Source: Tersicoccus mangrovi (lineage in GTDB: Bacteria > Actinomycetota > Actinomycetes > Actinomycetales > Micrococcaceae). Taken from it: a stretch of DNA of 64,000 nt. The notes beneath the pieces were generated by a model, which made no database searches, was not told the DNA's origin, and saw only the letters and a program-made list of their open reading frames with translations. The stretch's first letter is position 1. Every line of letters begins with the position of its first letter. The DNA lies in the NCBI RefSeq assembly GCF_036881825.1, contig NZ_JBAJMW010000011.1, positions 1 to 64,000 of the forward strand. Direction: 5' to 3'. Below are positions 27,162 to 35,406 of the stretch, one piece after another. A program made the position numbers and the translations under genes.

Positions 27162-28358
27162 GGCGACCGAGCGTGAACGCGGGGCGGCCGTCGCCGTCGC
27201 CCCGACCACGACGGCGAGCGCGCCGAGCCCCCAGCCGATCCCGGCCCCGGCGGCGACGGCGCCCACGAGCAACGGGCCACCCGCGTCGCCGAGTTCCCGG
27301 CCCAGTTCCGCGGTACCCATGGTCCGGCCCATCCGCTCGGGCGGCGTGGCATCGGCCAGGTGGGCGAAGGCGACCGGGGTCGTGACCGCGATGCCGGTGC
27401 CGATCAGGGCCGCGGCTACGTACACGAGGACGCCGGTCGCGACGCCGGAGACGAGGACGCCGAGCGCACCGGCCACGATGCCGACCGCGACCAGGGCGAG
27501 GCCGCCGGCCATGGCCGGCCGGTCCGCGATCCGACCGGCGTCCCGGGCCCGGCCGACGCCGGGCTGGACGAGCACGGACGCGAGCGCGAGGACGGTCACC
27601 GCGCCGAGGCTCACGACGGTCCCGAGGCCGGCGGCCGCGGCGATCGCGGGCAGGAATCCGACAGCTGCGCCGAGCGACCCGGTGGAGGCCGCCAGGACGG
27701 CCGTGGGGCCGAGGAACGAGCGCTCGACCAGCTGTCGGGCCAGATCCGCGAGCGTGTACCGGGGCCGGCGCAGGGGAGCGATCGCCGGGACGGCGACAGC
27801 GGCCCACCCGGCCGCGACGAGCGCGATCACCGCGAGGGCGCCGAAGAGCAGGGGCAGCCCGCCGGCGAGGATCAGACCGGCGCCGATCAGCGGTCCGAGC
27901 GCGTACCCGAGGCTCTTCCAGGACCCGTACCGGCCGAACGCGCGCCCGGTGCGGGCACCCGCGAGTCGGGCGACCGCAGCCGAGGAGGCGGGGGAGAAAG
28001 CCGAGGCGGCGGCGCCCTGACCGAGCCGGGCGACGGCGAGCAGCACGAGATTCGCGGAGGCGATCCCCACCAGCGAGGCGACCGCGAACCCCAGCAGGCC
28101 GACCACGATCACCGGGCGGGGTCCGATGCGGTCGGCGAGCGAGCCGAACACCGGTTTGAGGACCACCTCGGCGAGGTCGTACAGCGCGAGGAACACGCCG
28201 AGCGCGAGCAATCCGGCACCGATGTCCCCGCGGGCGGCGCCCACCTCGGCGCCCAGGCCCGCCGCCACGCTGTGGGCGCCGAACGCCGTCGTGAAACCGG
28301 CGGCGTAGAGCGGCGCGACCGCCCGGGTGGACGGCGGGGCGGGGCGGGCGGAGCTCAT
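27153..28358 (-). CDS. MFS transporter (12-TM)
   Basis: The 401-residue product has the MFS signature VFGSLADRIGPRPVIVVGLLG after TM2 (here split by LKP) and GRAFGRYGSWKSLGYALGP in TM5. It is probably a drug or metabolite exporter of the YfcJ/DHA1 type. The start is an ATG at 28358. A TAGACT hexamer lies 7 nt upstream and there is no ribosome site, so the mRNA may be nearly leaderless. It diverges from the DUF1801 gene. Confidence 0.82.
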   Translation of the reverse strand: MSSARPAPPSTRAVAPLYAAGFTTAFGAHSVAAGLGAEVGAARGDIGAGLLALGVFLALYDLAEVVLKPVFGSLADRIGPRPVIVVGLLGFAVASLVGIASANLVLLAVARLGQGAAASAFSPASSAAVARLAGARTGRAFGRYGSWKSLGYALGPLIGAGLILAGGLPLLFGALAVIALVAAGWAAVAVPAIAPLRRPRYTLADLARQLVERSFLGPTAVLAASTGSLGAAVGFLPAIAAAAGLGTVVSLGAVTVLALASVLVQPGVGRARDAGRIADRPAMAGGLALVAVGIVAGALGVLVSGVATGVLVYVAAALIGTGIAVTTPVAFAHLADATPPERMGRTMGTAELGRELGDAGGPLLVGAVAAGAGIGWGLGALAVVVGATATAAPRSRSVADS

Positions 28359-28365
28359 GGTGCGA

Positions 28366-28371
28366 AGTCTA
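28366..28371 (-). promoter_or_regulatory. -10 hexamer of the MFS gene
   Basis: TAGACT on the reverse strand lies 7 nt before the ATG at 28358. A second TAGACT at 28438-28443 faces the other way for the DUF1801 gene, giving divergent promoters about 70 bp apart. Confidence 0.5.
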
Positions 28372-28437
28372 GGACGCCTGCAGGAACCGGCCGGCCCGCC
28401 GGTCGCGGGCCGGTCCGGTGGGTCGCAACCGGCCGCC

Positions 28438-28443
28438 TAGACT
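28438..28443 (+). promoter_or_regulatory. -10 hexamer of the DUF1801 gene
   Basis: TAGACT lies 49 bp before the ATG at 28493, leaving a leader of about 42 nt that ends in an AGGAGAG site. Confidence 0.45.
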
Positions 28444-28492
28444 GACCGCAGCCTGCCGCACACCGTGCCGGCGATGAGGAGGAGAGCCGAGG

Positions 28493-28876
28493 ATGGACGC
28501 GACGCCGAGCGAGCGGATCGATGCGCTGATCGAGCAGACCCCCGACTGGCGTGGAGAGACGCTCGCGCGGATGCGTGCCCTCATCCGCGACGTCGACCCC
28601 GGCATCGTCGAGGAGTGGAAGTGGATGGGCGCGCCCGTCTGGGAGCTCGACGGCATCCTCGTGATCGGGAACATCTTCAAGACCAAGGTCAAGCTCGGCT
28701 TCATGTACGGCGCGTCCCTGGACGACCCGGCCGGCCTGTTCAACGGCGAGCTCGGCGGCAACCAGCGCCGCTCGGTCGAACTCGCCGAGGGCGAGACCGT
28801 CGACGAGGCCGCCTTCCAGGACCTCGTGCGCGCCGCCATCGCCCGCAATCGGGCCAAGCGGGGCACCGCGTCCTGA
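28493..28876 (+). CDS. DUF1801 (YdhG-like) domain protein
   Basis: The 127-residue soluble protein contains the DUF1801 pattern EEWKWMGAPVWELDG, KTKVKLGFMYGASLDDP and FNGELGGNQRRSVELAEGE. The biochemical role of this fold is unknown; it is related to YdhG/YjhB proteins. AGGAGAG precedes the ATG. It is a single-gene transcript. Confidence 0.85.
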   Translation: MDATPSERIDALIEQTPDWRGETLARMRALIRDVDPGIVEEWKWMGAPVWELDGILVIGNIFKTKVKLGFMYGASLDDPAGLFNGELGGNQRRSVELAEGETVDEAAFQDLVRAAIARNRAKRGTAS

Positions 28877-28893
28877 CGGCATCGTCCTACTGG

Positions 28894-28949
28894 GCCGTCC
28901 TGACAGGGTCTGCCTGCTGAGCCGTCCTGACAGGGTCGTCCTGACAGGG
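28894..28949. repeat. Three direct repeats with palindromic core CCTGACAGG
   Basis: Copies of CGTCCTGACAGGG occur at 28897-28909, 28923-28935 and 28937-28949, the first two extending to GCCGTCCTGACAGGGTC. They fill most of the 76 bp between the converging DUF1801 and aldo-keto reductase genes. A degenerate copy overlaps the DUF1801 stop. Each core is itself a short palindrome. Confidence 0.7.
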
Positions 28950-28952
28950 CCG

Positions 28953-29868
28953 TCAGGCGGTCGCGGAGCTCGTGCCGATCGCGTCGAGCGCGGCCATCGC
29001 CTCGGCGTCGAGCAGGTCGGCCGAGACGGCGGTGTTCTCCTCGAGGTGGGCGACGGACGCCGTCCCCGGGATCACCATCGTGACCGGCGCGTGCGCCAGC
29101 TGCCAGGCCAGCCCCACCTGGGACGGGGTGATCCGGAGCCGGGTGGCCACGTCCGTGACGACGGGGTTGCTCGGTCACCCGCGGGGAGCCGCTGAAGCTG
29201 CCGCCGAGCGGGAAGTACGGGATCCAGGCGATGCCGTGCTCGACGCACGTGGCCAGCAGCGCCTCGTCGGCGCGGTCGAGCAGGTGGTACAGGTTCTGCA
29301 CGCACACGATGCCGGCGGGCAGCGCCTGCGCCAGCTGGTCCGCGCTGACGTGGCTCAGGCCGATCCCGCCGATCAGGCCCTCGTCCCGCATGGCGACCAT
29401 CTCGGCGAGCTGATCGTCGAGCGGTACGACCTGGTCGCCCTCCGCGAGCAGGCCGGGGCGCTGGTCCATCCGCCGCAGGTTGACGACGTCGAGGTGGTCG
29501 GTGCCCAGCGTCGCCAGGTTCTCCTCGACGGCGGCGCGCAGCTCGGCGGGCTTCTGCGCGGCCGTCATGGGCACGGGGCCGCCGGTGACGGGGCGTGCGC
29601 CGGCCTTTGTGGCGAGGGTCAGCGTGGCTCGCACGTCGCCGAGCACCTCGTGCAGCAGCCGATTGGCGAGTCCGTCGCCGTAGAACTGGGCCGTGTCCAG
29701 ATGGGTGATGCCGAGCTCGACGACGCGGCGCAGGACGGCGACGGCGTTGCCGTGGCCCTCAGCCGTGCCCGCCGCGCGGGCAAGGCTGCCGAGGCCGTAG
29801 CCGATGCGGGCGACCGGGTGCCCGGCCAGGGTGGCAAGGCCACCGGGGTGCGGCGTGGTCGCGGTCAT
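28953..29868 (-). pseudogene. Aldo/keto reductase interrupted by a frameshift near 29170
   Basis: From an ATG at 29868 the frame encodes a normal aldo/keto reductase N-terminal two-thirds: GYGLGSLARAAGT, DTAQFYGDGLANRLLHEVL with Asp and Tyr, ATKAGARP with Lys. It reaches FPLGGSFSGSPRVTEQ and then loses similarity. The missing C-terminus, ATRLRITPSQVGLAWQLAHA to the stop at 28953, continues in another frame. One base appears to be missing at about 29163-29180, through sequencing error or true inactivation. Its start overlaps the DUF2316 stop (ATGA), so they are co-transcribed. Confidence 0.75.
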
Positions 29869-30242
29869 CGCCGCCCTCCGACGCTCGTAGCGGACGGTGC
29901 AGACAGCGCGGAAGCCGCAGACGGCGCAGACGGCGCGGACGGCGCGACCGCGGGAGCCGCGGGCAGCGGGAACCAGGCGGTCGCCATCGCGCGGGCGTCG
30001 TCCGTCAGCACCGACCAGGGCAGCAGGGCCGCTCCGGCCGCGGGCACCGCCGCGGTGAGGTGGTCGCGCAGCGCCCACACGTCCAGCGGTGATGCACTGC
30101 GGTCCAGGCGCAGGGCGGCGTCCAGCTGCTCGGCGCCGAGGCCGAGCTCGGCGGCCACCTGTTCGCCGGTCCGGCCGCTCCGGGCCAGGTTCTCCGCGAG
30201 CTCGGCACGGGTGAGGGCACGTTGTGCGGCATTCAGGGACAT
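29865..30242 (-). CDS. DUF2316 family protein
   Basis: The 125-residue product starts MSLNAAQRALTRAELAENL and has EQVAAELGLGAEQLDAALRL, a helix-turn-helix-like pattern that defines DUF2316, followed by DVWALRDHL. The last ~40 residues are an Ala/Ser/Pro-rich tail that may be a local extension. The family function is unknown. The gene is coupled by ATGA to the damaged aldo-keto reductase. A MarR-like fragment lies head-to-head with it. Confidence 0.75.
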   Translation of the reverse strand: MSLNAAQRALTRAELAENLARSGRTGEQVAAELGLGAEQLDAALRLDRSASPLDVWALRDHLTAAVPAAGAALLPWSVLTDDARAMATAWFPLPAAPAVAPSAPSAPSAASALSAPSATSVGGRR

Positions 30243-30244
30243 GG

Positions 30245-30394
30245 GTCCACCTCCGGGACACGGGCACGAGGGCGTTCGACGCCGCGCAGCCCCCGCTCCG
30301 CGCGGCCGTCGACCACCACTTCGTCGGTCGCCTGAGCGCGCGGGACAGAGCGGACCTCGAGCGCATCCTGGCGGCCCTGTCGGTCGACGACTGA
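30245..30394 (+). pseudogene. C-terminal remnant of a MarR-family regulator
   Basis: The forward frame ending in TGA at 30392-30394 reads VHLRDTGTRAFDAAQ, then AAVDHHFVGRLSARDRADL and ERILAALSVDD. This matches the wing-end and C-terminal helix of MarR proteins, where the usual form is VxLTxxGRxxFxxA. No helix-turn-helix part is present upstream. The fragment begins right where the DUF2316 gene starts on the other strand, so a deletion or rearrangement is likely. Confidence 0.5.
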
Positions 30395-30426
30395 CGGCTT
30401 TCCAGGCCACAGCTCGGGGTTGGAAC

Positions 30427-30993
30427 TCAGGCCGGCGCGACGAGCGTGTGCAGCCGGTCGAGGACCGCATCCTGCAGCTCGGTGAAGGACCGGGTCTGCC
30501 CGTCCTCGATCCACGCCGCGAACGTCGTACGGAAGACCGTCATCGTGCTCTCGGCCGCGAGGGCGGACGTGACGGCGTCCATCCCCCGGTCGCGCAGTGC
30601 TCCGGTCAGCGTCACGGCCAGCCCCGAGAGCTTGAGCAGTTCGCGCTCCTGCAGGCCCGGGTGGCTTGAGATCACGGCCTGCCGGGTCCGGGCCCACGGC
30701 CGCCGTTCGTCCGGGAAGAACGCGGCGGCTCCGGTCAGGGAGGCCCGGACGAGAGCCATCGGCTCCGCCGTCGGTGCGCCGTCGAGACCGTCGAGGAAGG
30801 CCTGCTCGAAGTGGTCCTGCCCGTCGAAGAGCACCTCGCGTTTGTCGGCGAAGTAGCGGAAGAAGGTGCGCTCGGTCAGGCCGGCGGTCGTCGCGATCTC
30901 GGCGACCGTCGTGCGGTCGAAGCCGTGCTCGGCGAAGCGCTCGAGTGCTGCCGCCTGCAGCCGCTCGCGCGTACCGGTCTCCCATCGGGCCAT
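30427..30993 (-). CDS. TetR-family repressor
   Basis: The 188-residue product begins with the TetR helix-turn-helix: ALERFAEHGFDRTTVAEIA and TTAGLTERTFFRYFADKREV. The ligand domain fits the common C-terminal type of AcrR-like regulators. It is transcribed away from the epimerase gene, with two 15-bp boxes between them, so it probably represses both genes (inference). Confidence 0.9.
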   Translation of the reverse strand: MARWETGTRERLQAAALERFAEHGFDRTTVAEIATTAGLTERTFFRYFADKREVLFDGQDHFEQAFLDGLDGAPTAEPMALVRASLTGAAAFFPDERRPWARTRQAVISSHPGLQERELLKLSGLAVTLTGALRDRGMDAVTSALAAESTMTVFRTTFAAWIEDGQTRSFTELQDAVLDRLHTLVAPA

Positions 30994-31011
30994 GCCTCCA
31001 TCCTAGGGGGA

Positions 31012-31026
31012 TGACAGGGGCTGACA
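31012..31026. promoter_or_regulatory. TetR-type operator box 1
   Basis: TGACAG-GGG-CTGACA is an inverted repeat with one mismatch, 19 bp upstream of the tetR start. Its centre is exactly 30 bp (about three helix turns) from box 2. Confidence 0.6.
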
Positions 31027-31041
31027 TCAGCGGTACGGTGA

Positions 31042-31056
31042 TGGCAGTGACTGTCA
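31042..31056. promoter_or_regulatory. TetR-type operator box 2
   Basis: TGGCAG-TGA-CTGTCA is an inverted repeat with one mismatch, 33 bp upstream of the epimerase-like gene start at 31089. It has the same arms and spacing as box 1. Confidence 0.6.
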
Positions 31057-31088
31057 TCAGGGACGGTCCGACCCAGCAGGGAGTCATC

Positions 31089-31997
31089 ATGAAGGTCTTC
31101 GTCACCGGTGCCAGTGGGTGGATCGGATCCGCGAGCGTCGACGAGCTGCTCGCCGCCGGGCACGAGGTCACGGGCCTGGCCCGCAGCGACGCCTCGGCCG
31201 CCGCGCTCGAGCAGAAGGGGGCGCAGGTGCTGCGCGGGGATCTCGACGATCTCGACGGCCTGCGCCGCGGCGCCGAGGCCGCCGAGGGTGTCGTCCATCT
31301 GGCCAACAAGCACGACTGGGTTCACCCGGGCGTCTCGGACCGGGCCGAGCGCGCGGCGGTCGAGACCCTCCTGGGCGTGCTCGACGGGTCGGACCGCCCC
31401 TTCGTGCTGGCCTCGGGTCTCGCGATGCTCGCCCAGGGTCGCCCCGGCACCGAGGAGGATGCGTCGCCCGCCGTCGGGCCCGAGTCCCCGCGCGGGGGCA
31501 CCGAGAACCTGGCACTCGACCACGTCGAGCACGGCGTCCGGTCGATCGCCGCTCGCTTCGCCCCCACGGTCCACGGGACGGGCGACCACGGGTTCATCGC
31601 CCTGATCGTCGCGGCGGCCCGTCGACGGGGCGTCTCCGGTTACGTCGGGGACGGGTCGAACGCGTGGGCCGCGGTGCACCGGTCCGACGCCGCCCGGCTG
31701 GTCCGGCTCGGGCTCGAGCAGGCGCCGGCCGGGGCGCGCCTGCACGCGGCGGCCGAGACGGCGGTCCGCACCCGGGACATCGCCGAGGCGATCGGCCAGG
31801 CGTTCGACCTGCCCGTGGTCGCGGTCGACCCGGACGACGCCGAGGACCACTTCGGCTTCATCGGGCGCTTCTTCGCCCTCGACATGAGCGCGACGAGCGA
31901 CCGGACGCGGGAGATGCTCGGCTGGAATCCGACGGGCCCCACCCTGCTCGAGGACATCGTGGCCGGCGCGTACGCCCACGCCGGCGCCGGCGCCTGA
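31089..31997 (+). CDS. NAD-dependent epimerase/SDR family protein
   Basis: The 302-residue product starts MKVFVTGASGWIGSASVDEL, an extended-SDR glycine motif, and continues with VVHLANKHDW and FAPTVHGTGDHGF. The typical Tyr-x3-Lys is not clear, so this is the atypical group often paired with TetR regulators. GGGAG lies before the ATG. It is likely induced when the TetR protein binds its ligand. Confidence 0.85.
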   Translation: MKVFVTGASGWIGSASVDELLAAGHEVTGLARSDASAAALEQKGAQVLRGDLDDLDGLRRGAEAAEGVVHLANKHDWVHPGVSDRAERAAVETLLGVLDGSDRPFVLASGLAMLAQGRPGTEEDASPAVGPESPRGGTENLALDHVEHGVRSIAARFAPTVHGTGDHGFIALIVAAARRRGVSGYVGDGSNAWAAVHRSDAARLVRLGLEQAPAGARLHAAAETAVRTRDIAEAIGQAFDLPVVAVDPDDAEDHFGFIGRFFALDMSATSDRTREMLGWNPTGPTLLEDIVAGAYAHAGAGA

Positions 31998-32010
31998 CCC
32001 AGCTGCCCCT

Positions 32011-32089
32011 CCACGCCAGCTCGTCGATAGGTGTTCCATTCGGGCCCGATCCGGCCCGGATCGAACGTCTCGTGGCGAGCTGGCGGTGG
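32011..32089. terminator. Bidirectional terminator between convergent genes
   Basis: The outer stem CGCCAGCTCG (32014-32023) with CGAGCTGGCG (32076-32085) can be extended by CCAC and GTGG with one bulge. Inside it a second hairpin, GATCCGG-C-CCGGATC (32048-32062), folds alone. It separates the epimerase and amidohydrolase genes. Confidence 0.65.
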
Positions 32090-32090
32090 C

Positions 32091-33389
32091 TCAGCTCCCG
32101 GAGCCGGCGAACCAGGCGAGGGCGGCGACGACGATGGTCGCGGTGCCGGTCGAGAGCGTCGGCTCGATCACCGGGGCGAACTGCGGTGAGTGGTTGGCCG
32201 GGATGTCGGAGTTGACCGTGCCCCTCTTCTCCGCCTCCGTATACGTGTCCGGGTCGACGCCGCCGATGCCCCAGTAGCTGTAGGGCACGCCGAGGGCGGT
32301 GGGGATGTCGCTGAAGTCCTCGCTCGCCGACTGGCGGCCGTTGTCGTCGACGTCGTCGCCGAAGTGGGCGGTGAACGCGTCCGTCAGCCGGGCCGTGGTG
32401 TCGGCGTCGTTGTCCGTGAGCGGGTAGTGGTCGTAGAGCTCGAAGTCCGGGGTTCTGGGGGCTCCGGACGCCTGCGCCTCGGCGGTGGCGATCCGCTTGA
32501 CGGCGTCGATGACGTGCTCGCTGACCCCGGTGTCGAAGGTGCGGATGTTCAGCTCGAGCACCGCCGAGTCGGCGATGATGTTGCTCTTGCTCCCGCCGCT
32601 GATGCGCCCGATGGTCACGACGGCGAAGTCGTTCGGCGCCACCTCGCGGGCGACGATGGTCTGCAGGCGCATGACGATCGCGGAGGCCATGACCACGGGA
32701 TCCACCGACAACTGCGGCATCGACCCGTGCGCCCCGCGCCCGTGCACGGTGATCCGCATGCTGTCCGCGCTGGAGAGGAACGGCCCGGCGTGCGGGCTGA
32801 CCTTGCCGGACGGGAACGCGAGCACGTGCTGGGCGAATGCGACGTCCGGCTTCGGGATGATGTCGGCCAGCTTGTCGTCCACCATCTCGCGCGCCCCGGT
32901 CGCGTCCTCCTCGGCGGGCTGGAACAGGGCGACGAAGGTGCCGCTCCAGGCATCCTTCGCCTCGGCGAGCAGCCGCGCGGCGGCCAGGAGGCAGGCGACG
33001 TGCACGTCGTGCCCGCACGCGTGGGCGACGGGCACGGTGGCACCGTCCGCGTCCTGCGCCGTCACCGTGCTGGCGTAGTCCAGTCCCGTGTCCTCCTTCA
33101 CCGGCAGGGCGTCCATGTCGGCGCGCATCAGCACCGTGGGGCCGTCCCCGTTGGCGAGGACGCCGACGACGCCGGTCGTGCCGATCTTCTCCGTGACCTC
33201 GTAGCCGAAGTCCTTCAGTTCGCGGGCCGCCCGCTCGGCGGTCCGCACCTCCTGGTTGCTCAGCTCCGGGTGCTCGTGGACGGACCTGTAGAGGTCGTGC
33301 AGCCAGTCGCGGATGTCGTCCTGACCGGCCAGGACGGTGGCGACGGCGTCGCCGGTGCCTCCGCTGCTGTTCTGCTCGGACGCGCTCAT
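32091..33389 (-). CDS. M20-family amidohydrolase
   Basis: The 432-residue enzyme has the M20D metal motifs MRADMDALPVKEDTG, AHACGHDVHVA and LFQPAEED, with a dimerisation domain in the middle. It removes acyl groups from N-acyl amino acids or similar amides (hippurate, indole-acetyl or aminobenzoyl-glutamate types). The ATG at 33389 follows GAAGGAG and overlaps the stop of the channel-like gene (ATGA), so both are made from one mRNA. The exact substrate is not known. Confidence 0.9.
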   Translation of the reverse strand: MSASEQNSSGGTGDAVATVLAGQDDIRDWLHDLYRSVHEHPELSNQEVRTAERAARELKDFGYEVTEKIGTTGVVGVLANGDGPTVLMRADMDALPVKEDTGLDYASTVTAQDADGATVPVAHACGHDVHVACLLAAARLLAEAKDAWSGTFVALFQPAEEDATGAREMVDDKLADIIPKPDVAFAQHVLAFPSGKVSPHAGPFLSSADSMRITVHGRGAHGSMPQLSVDPVVMASAIVMRLQTIVAREVAPNDFAVVTIGRISGGSKSNIIADSAVLELNIRTFDTGVSEHVIDAVKRIATAEAQASGAPRTPDFELYDHYPLTDNDADTTARLTDAFTAHFGDDVDDNGRQSASEDFSDIPTALGVPYSYWGIGGVDPDTYTEAEKRGTVNSDIPANHSPQFAPVIEPTLSTGTATIVVAALAWFAGSGS

Positions 33390-34186
33390 GTCGATTGCTC
33401 CTTCGGTCGGTCATCGGTGGACGGTCCGGGGTCCTCCCCGGGAGCGTGAGCCTGACTGGTCGCGTCGTCGTCGGACCCGTCGCGGGAACGAGCGCCTCGA
33501 TGGCCCACGCCGCTCCACCAACCGCGCAGCCACGCCGAGGCCTGCCGAGCCTGCCGGCGGGGGTGGATCTCGGTCGGCAGGCCCCAGCCGAAGTGCCGCG
33601 CCAGCAGGGACAGGACCGTCGCCGAGACGATCGCCGCGACCGAGCCCACCCAGGGGAGGCCGAGCGCGTAGAGGGCGGCGGTGACGAGGCTGGCCAGCAG
33701 GGCACTGGTGGCGCTGAGGGTGTTGCCGCCGAAGATGCCGGGCGTCTTGTTGAGCATGACGTCGCGCACGGTGCCACCGCCGACGGCGGTGAGCGCGCCC
33801 ATCAGCAGGGCGGGGACGACGGTCAGCCCGAGGTCGAGCGCCTTCTGGGTGCCGACGTTCGCCCAGCATCCCAGCGACAGGGCGTCGAGCAGGGCGAGAA
33901 CGAGGAGCGGCAGGCGGCCGCGGAAGGGGATGACGAAGGCGATCGCGGCGCCGATGAGCGCCATGATCAGGTAGAGCGGATCGGCCAGCGCGGCCACGGG
34001 GCCCGCCTGCAGGAGCGCATCGCGGATCATGCCCCCACCGAGCCCCGAGAGGATCGCGAGGACGACGAAGCCGACGACGTCGAGCCGGGCCGTGCGCGCC
34101 GCGATCCCTCCGAGGACCGCATTGGCGAGAACGCCGGCCAGATCGACGATCCGCACGGCCTGGTCCACGGTGGCGTCCGGCGTCAT
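33386..34186 (-). CDS. TRIC-type (UPF0126) membrane channel protein
   Basis: This 266-residue membrane protein has two repeats of the family motif: GLGGGMIRDALLQAGP and AVGGGTVRDVMLNKTPGIF. Prokaryotic TRIC proteins are trimeric cation channels. A basic, disordered tail follows the last helix. GGGAGGAC lies just before the ATG, and TAGGGT on the reverse strand about 17 nt further up is a plausible -10. It leads a two-gene operon with the amidohydrolase. Confidence 0.87.
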   Translation of the reverse strand: MTPDATVDQAVRIVDLAGVLANAVLGGIAARTARLDVVGFVVLAILSGLGGGMIRDALLQAGPVAALADPLYLIMALIGAAIAFVIPFRGRLPLLVLALLDALSLGCWANVGTQKALDLGLTVVPALLMGALTAVGGGTVRDVMLNKTPGIFGGNTLSATSALLASLVTAALYALGLPWVGSVAAIVSATVLSLLARHFGWGLPTEIHPRRQARQASAWLRGWWSGVGHRGARSRDGSDDDATSQAHAPGEDPGPSTDDRPKEQST

Positions 34187-34325
34187 GAGTCCTCCCGCAC
34201 ACCACCCTAGACCGCGGAAAGATCGGGCGGCTGAGGATGAACGACGTCGGCATCACCATCCCGGCCCAGGGACCACCTGCGGGAACGGTGAGGCGATGCA
34301 CACCAGCCGGCCGGCGACGGACATG

Positions 34326-34377
34326 GCCGTCGGCCGAGAGCGTCCGTTCCCCCCGGAAGGCGCCCTCGGCCGACGGC
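34326..34377 (-). terminator. Terminator after the tandem secreted-protein genes
   Basis: GCCGTCGGCCGAG (34326-34338) and CTCGGCCGACGGC (34365-34377) form a perfect 13-bp stem with a 26-nt loop, just 3' of the gene ending at 34382. Confidence 0.7.
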
Positions 34378-34381
34378 GACG

Positions 34382-34858
34382 TCAGTAGCTTGTCCGGTAG
34401 CGGACCCACCCCGACCAGGACGTCCAGTTCGCCAGGTTCCGGCAGTTCACCGCAGAGAAGTCGCACCGCCCCACGCGGACCCAGATGTCGTGGCCCTCCG
34501 CCATATTCTTGTTGCACAGGTGCTTGCCCTGGTTGATGGCGTACGTGATGGTGGCGTCCTTGCCGTGCGTGTTGACGCAGATGCCCGCCCGGCCGTAGTC
34601 GGTCTTCCACTGCATGCCGACCGAGCGGTGGTCCGCCGCGAGATCGCCCACCTGCAGCACGTCACCGCGCGACTCCCAGCAGCCGACGGCGGTGGGGATG
34701 CCCGGGTTGTTCACGCACCACGCCTTGCCGTTCTGCCAGCTCTGCGCAACGGCGTAGTCGAACTCGAAGTCGGCGGCGTTCGCCGCGGCCGGGGCGGCGA
34801 GCATCGTTCCCGCCACGGCCACGACGGTCGCGGCGACGGCGCCTGCCCGGCGCATCAT
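34382..34858 (-). CDS. Secreted six-cysteine protein, paralogue A
   Basis: The 158-residue product has a signal peptide (MMRRAGAVAATVVAVAG to AANA) and a mature domain of about 128 residues. Its six Cys lie in AWCVNN, VGCWE, GICVN, HLCNK, GRCDF and VNCRN, so three disulfides are likely. The ATG at 34858 lacks a good ribosome site, and the gene starts 26 bp after the stop of its paralogue, so it may be translated by coupling. The mature domain aligns along its whole length with paralogue B. No family is recognised. Confidence 0.7.
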   Translation of the reverse strand: MMRRAGAVAATVVAVAGTMLAAPAAANAADFEFDYAVAQSWQNGKAWCVNNPGIPTAVGCWESRGDVLQVGDLAADHRSVGMQWKTDYGRAGICVNTHGKDATITYAINQGKHLCNKNMAEGHDIWVRVGRCDFSAVNCRNLANWTSWSGWVRYRTSY

Positions 34859-34884
34859 GGTCCCGACGCGCCGCACCCCGCCGT

Positions 34885-35406
34885 TCACGGCGAGACCGAC
34901 GTGTTGTAGGAGAGCCAACCGGACCAGGACGTCCAGTTCGCCAGGTTGCGGCAGTTCACGGCGGAGAAGTTGCAGCGCCCCGCACGGATCCAGATGCGAT
35001 GGTGCTCCCGGAAGTCCTTGTTGCAGGAGTGGTTACCGAGCCACAGCGACGCGCTCTCCAGCATCGTGTCGATGCCGGAGGAGTTGACGCAGATGCCGGA
35101 CCGGCCGTAGTCCGTCTTCCACTGCACGCCGACGGACTGGTGGTCGGCGGCGACGTCCCCGATGTCGAGGTAGTCGCCCGAGCCCTCGAAGCAGGCCACG
35201 GCCGTGGGGGTACCGCCGTTGTTGGTGCACAGGTACTTGCCCATGACCCAGTGGCGGCCGGTGGCGGTGTCCCACTCGAACCCGGAGGCGCTCGCCGGGG
35301 TGGCGACGGTCAGGCTGGTGAGCAGGACGATGACGGCGGCGACAGCGCTGGTGCCGAGGAGTCGTCGTCGCCGGCGGGGTGGATGGTCGAGTCTGGTGGT
35401 GATCAC
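34885..35406 (-). CDS. Secreted six-cysteine protein, paralogue B
   Basis: The 173-residue product has a basic, then hydrophobic signal sequence (RRRRRLLGTSAVAAV, cleavage near ASA-S). A mature domain with six Cys follows at the same places as in paralogue A. Shared blocks are AADHxSVGxQWKTDYGRxG and FSAVNCRNLANWTSWSGW, the latter identical. GGAGGAGG lies before the GTG at 35406. The pair arose by tandem duplication. An extracellular inhibitor, toxin or envelope role is possible but cannot be decided from sequence. Confidence 0.75.
   Translation of the reverse strand: MITTRLDHPPRRRRRLLGTSAVAAVIVLLTSLTVATPASASGFEWDTATGRHWVMGKYLCTNNGGTPTAVACFEGSGDYLDIGDVAADHQSVGVQWKTDYGRSGICVNSSGIDTMLESASLWLGNHSCNKDFREHHRIWIRAGRCNFSAVNCRNLANWTSWSGWLSYNTSVSP

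Noticed and set aside
28894..28949. CRISPR-like array
   Set aside because: Only three 13-17-bp units with irregular 1-13 bp spacing and no cas genes.
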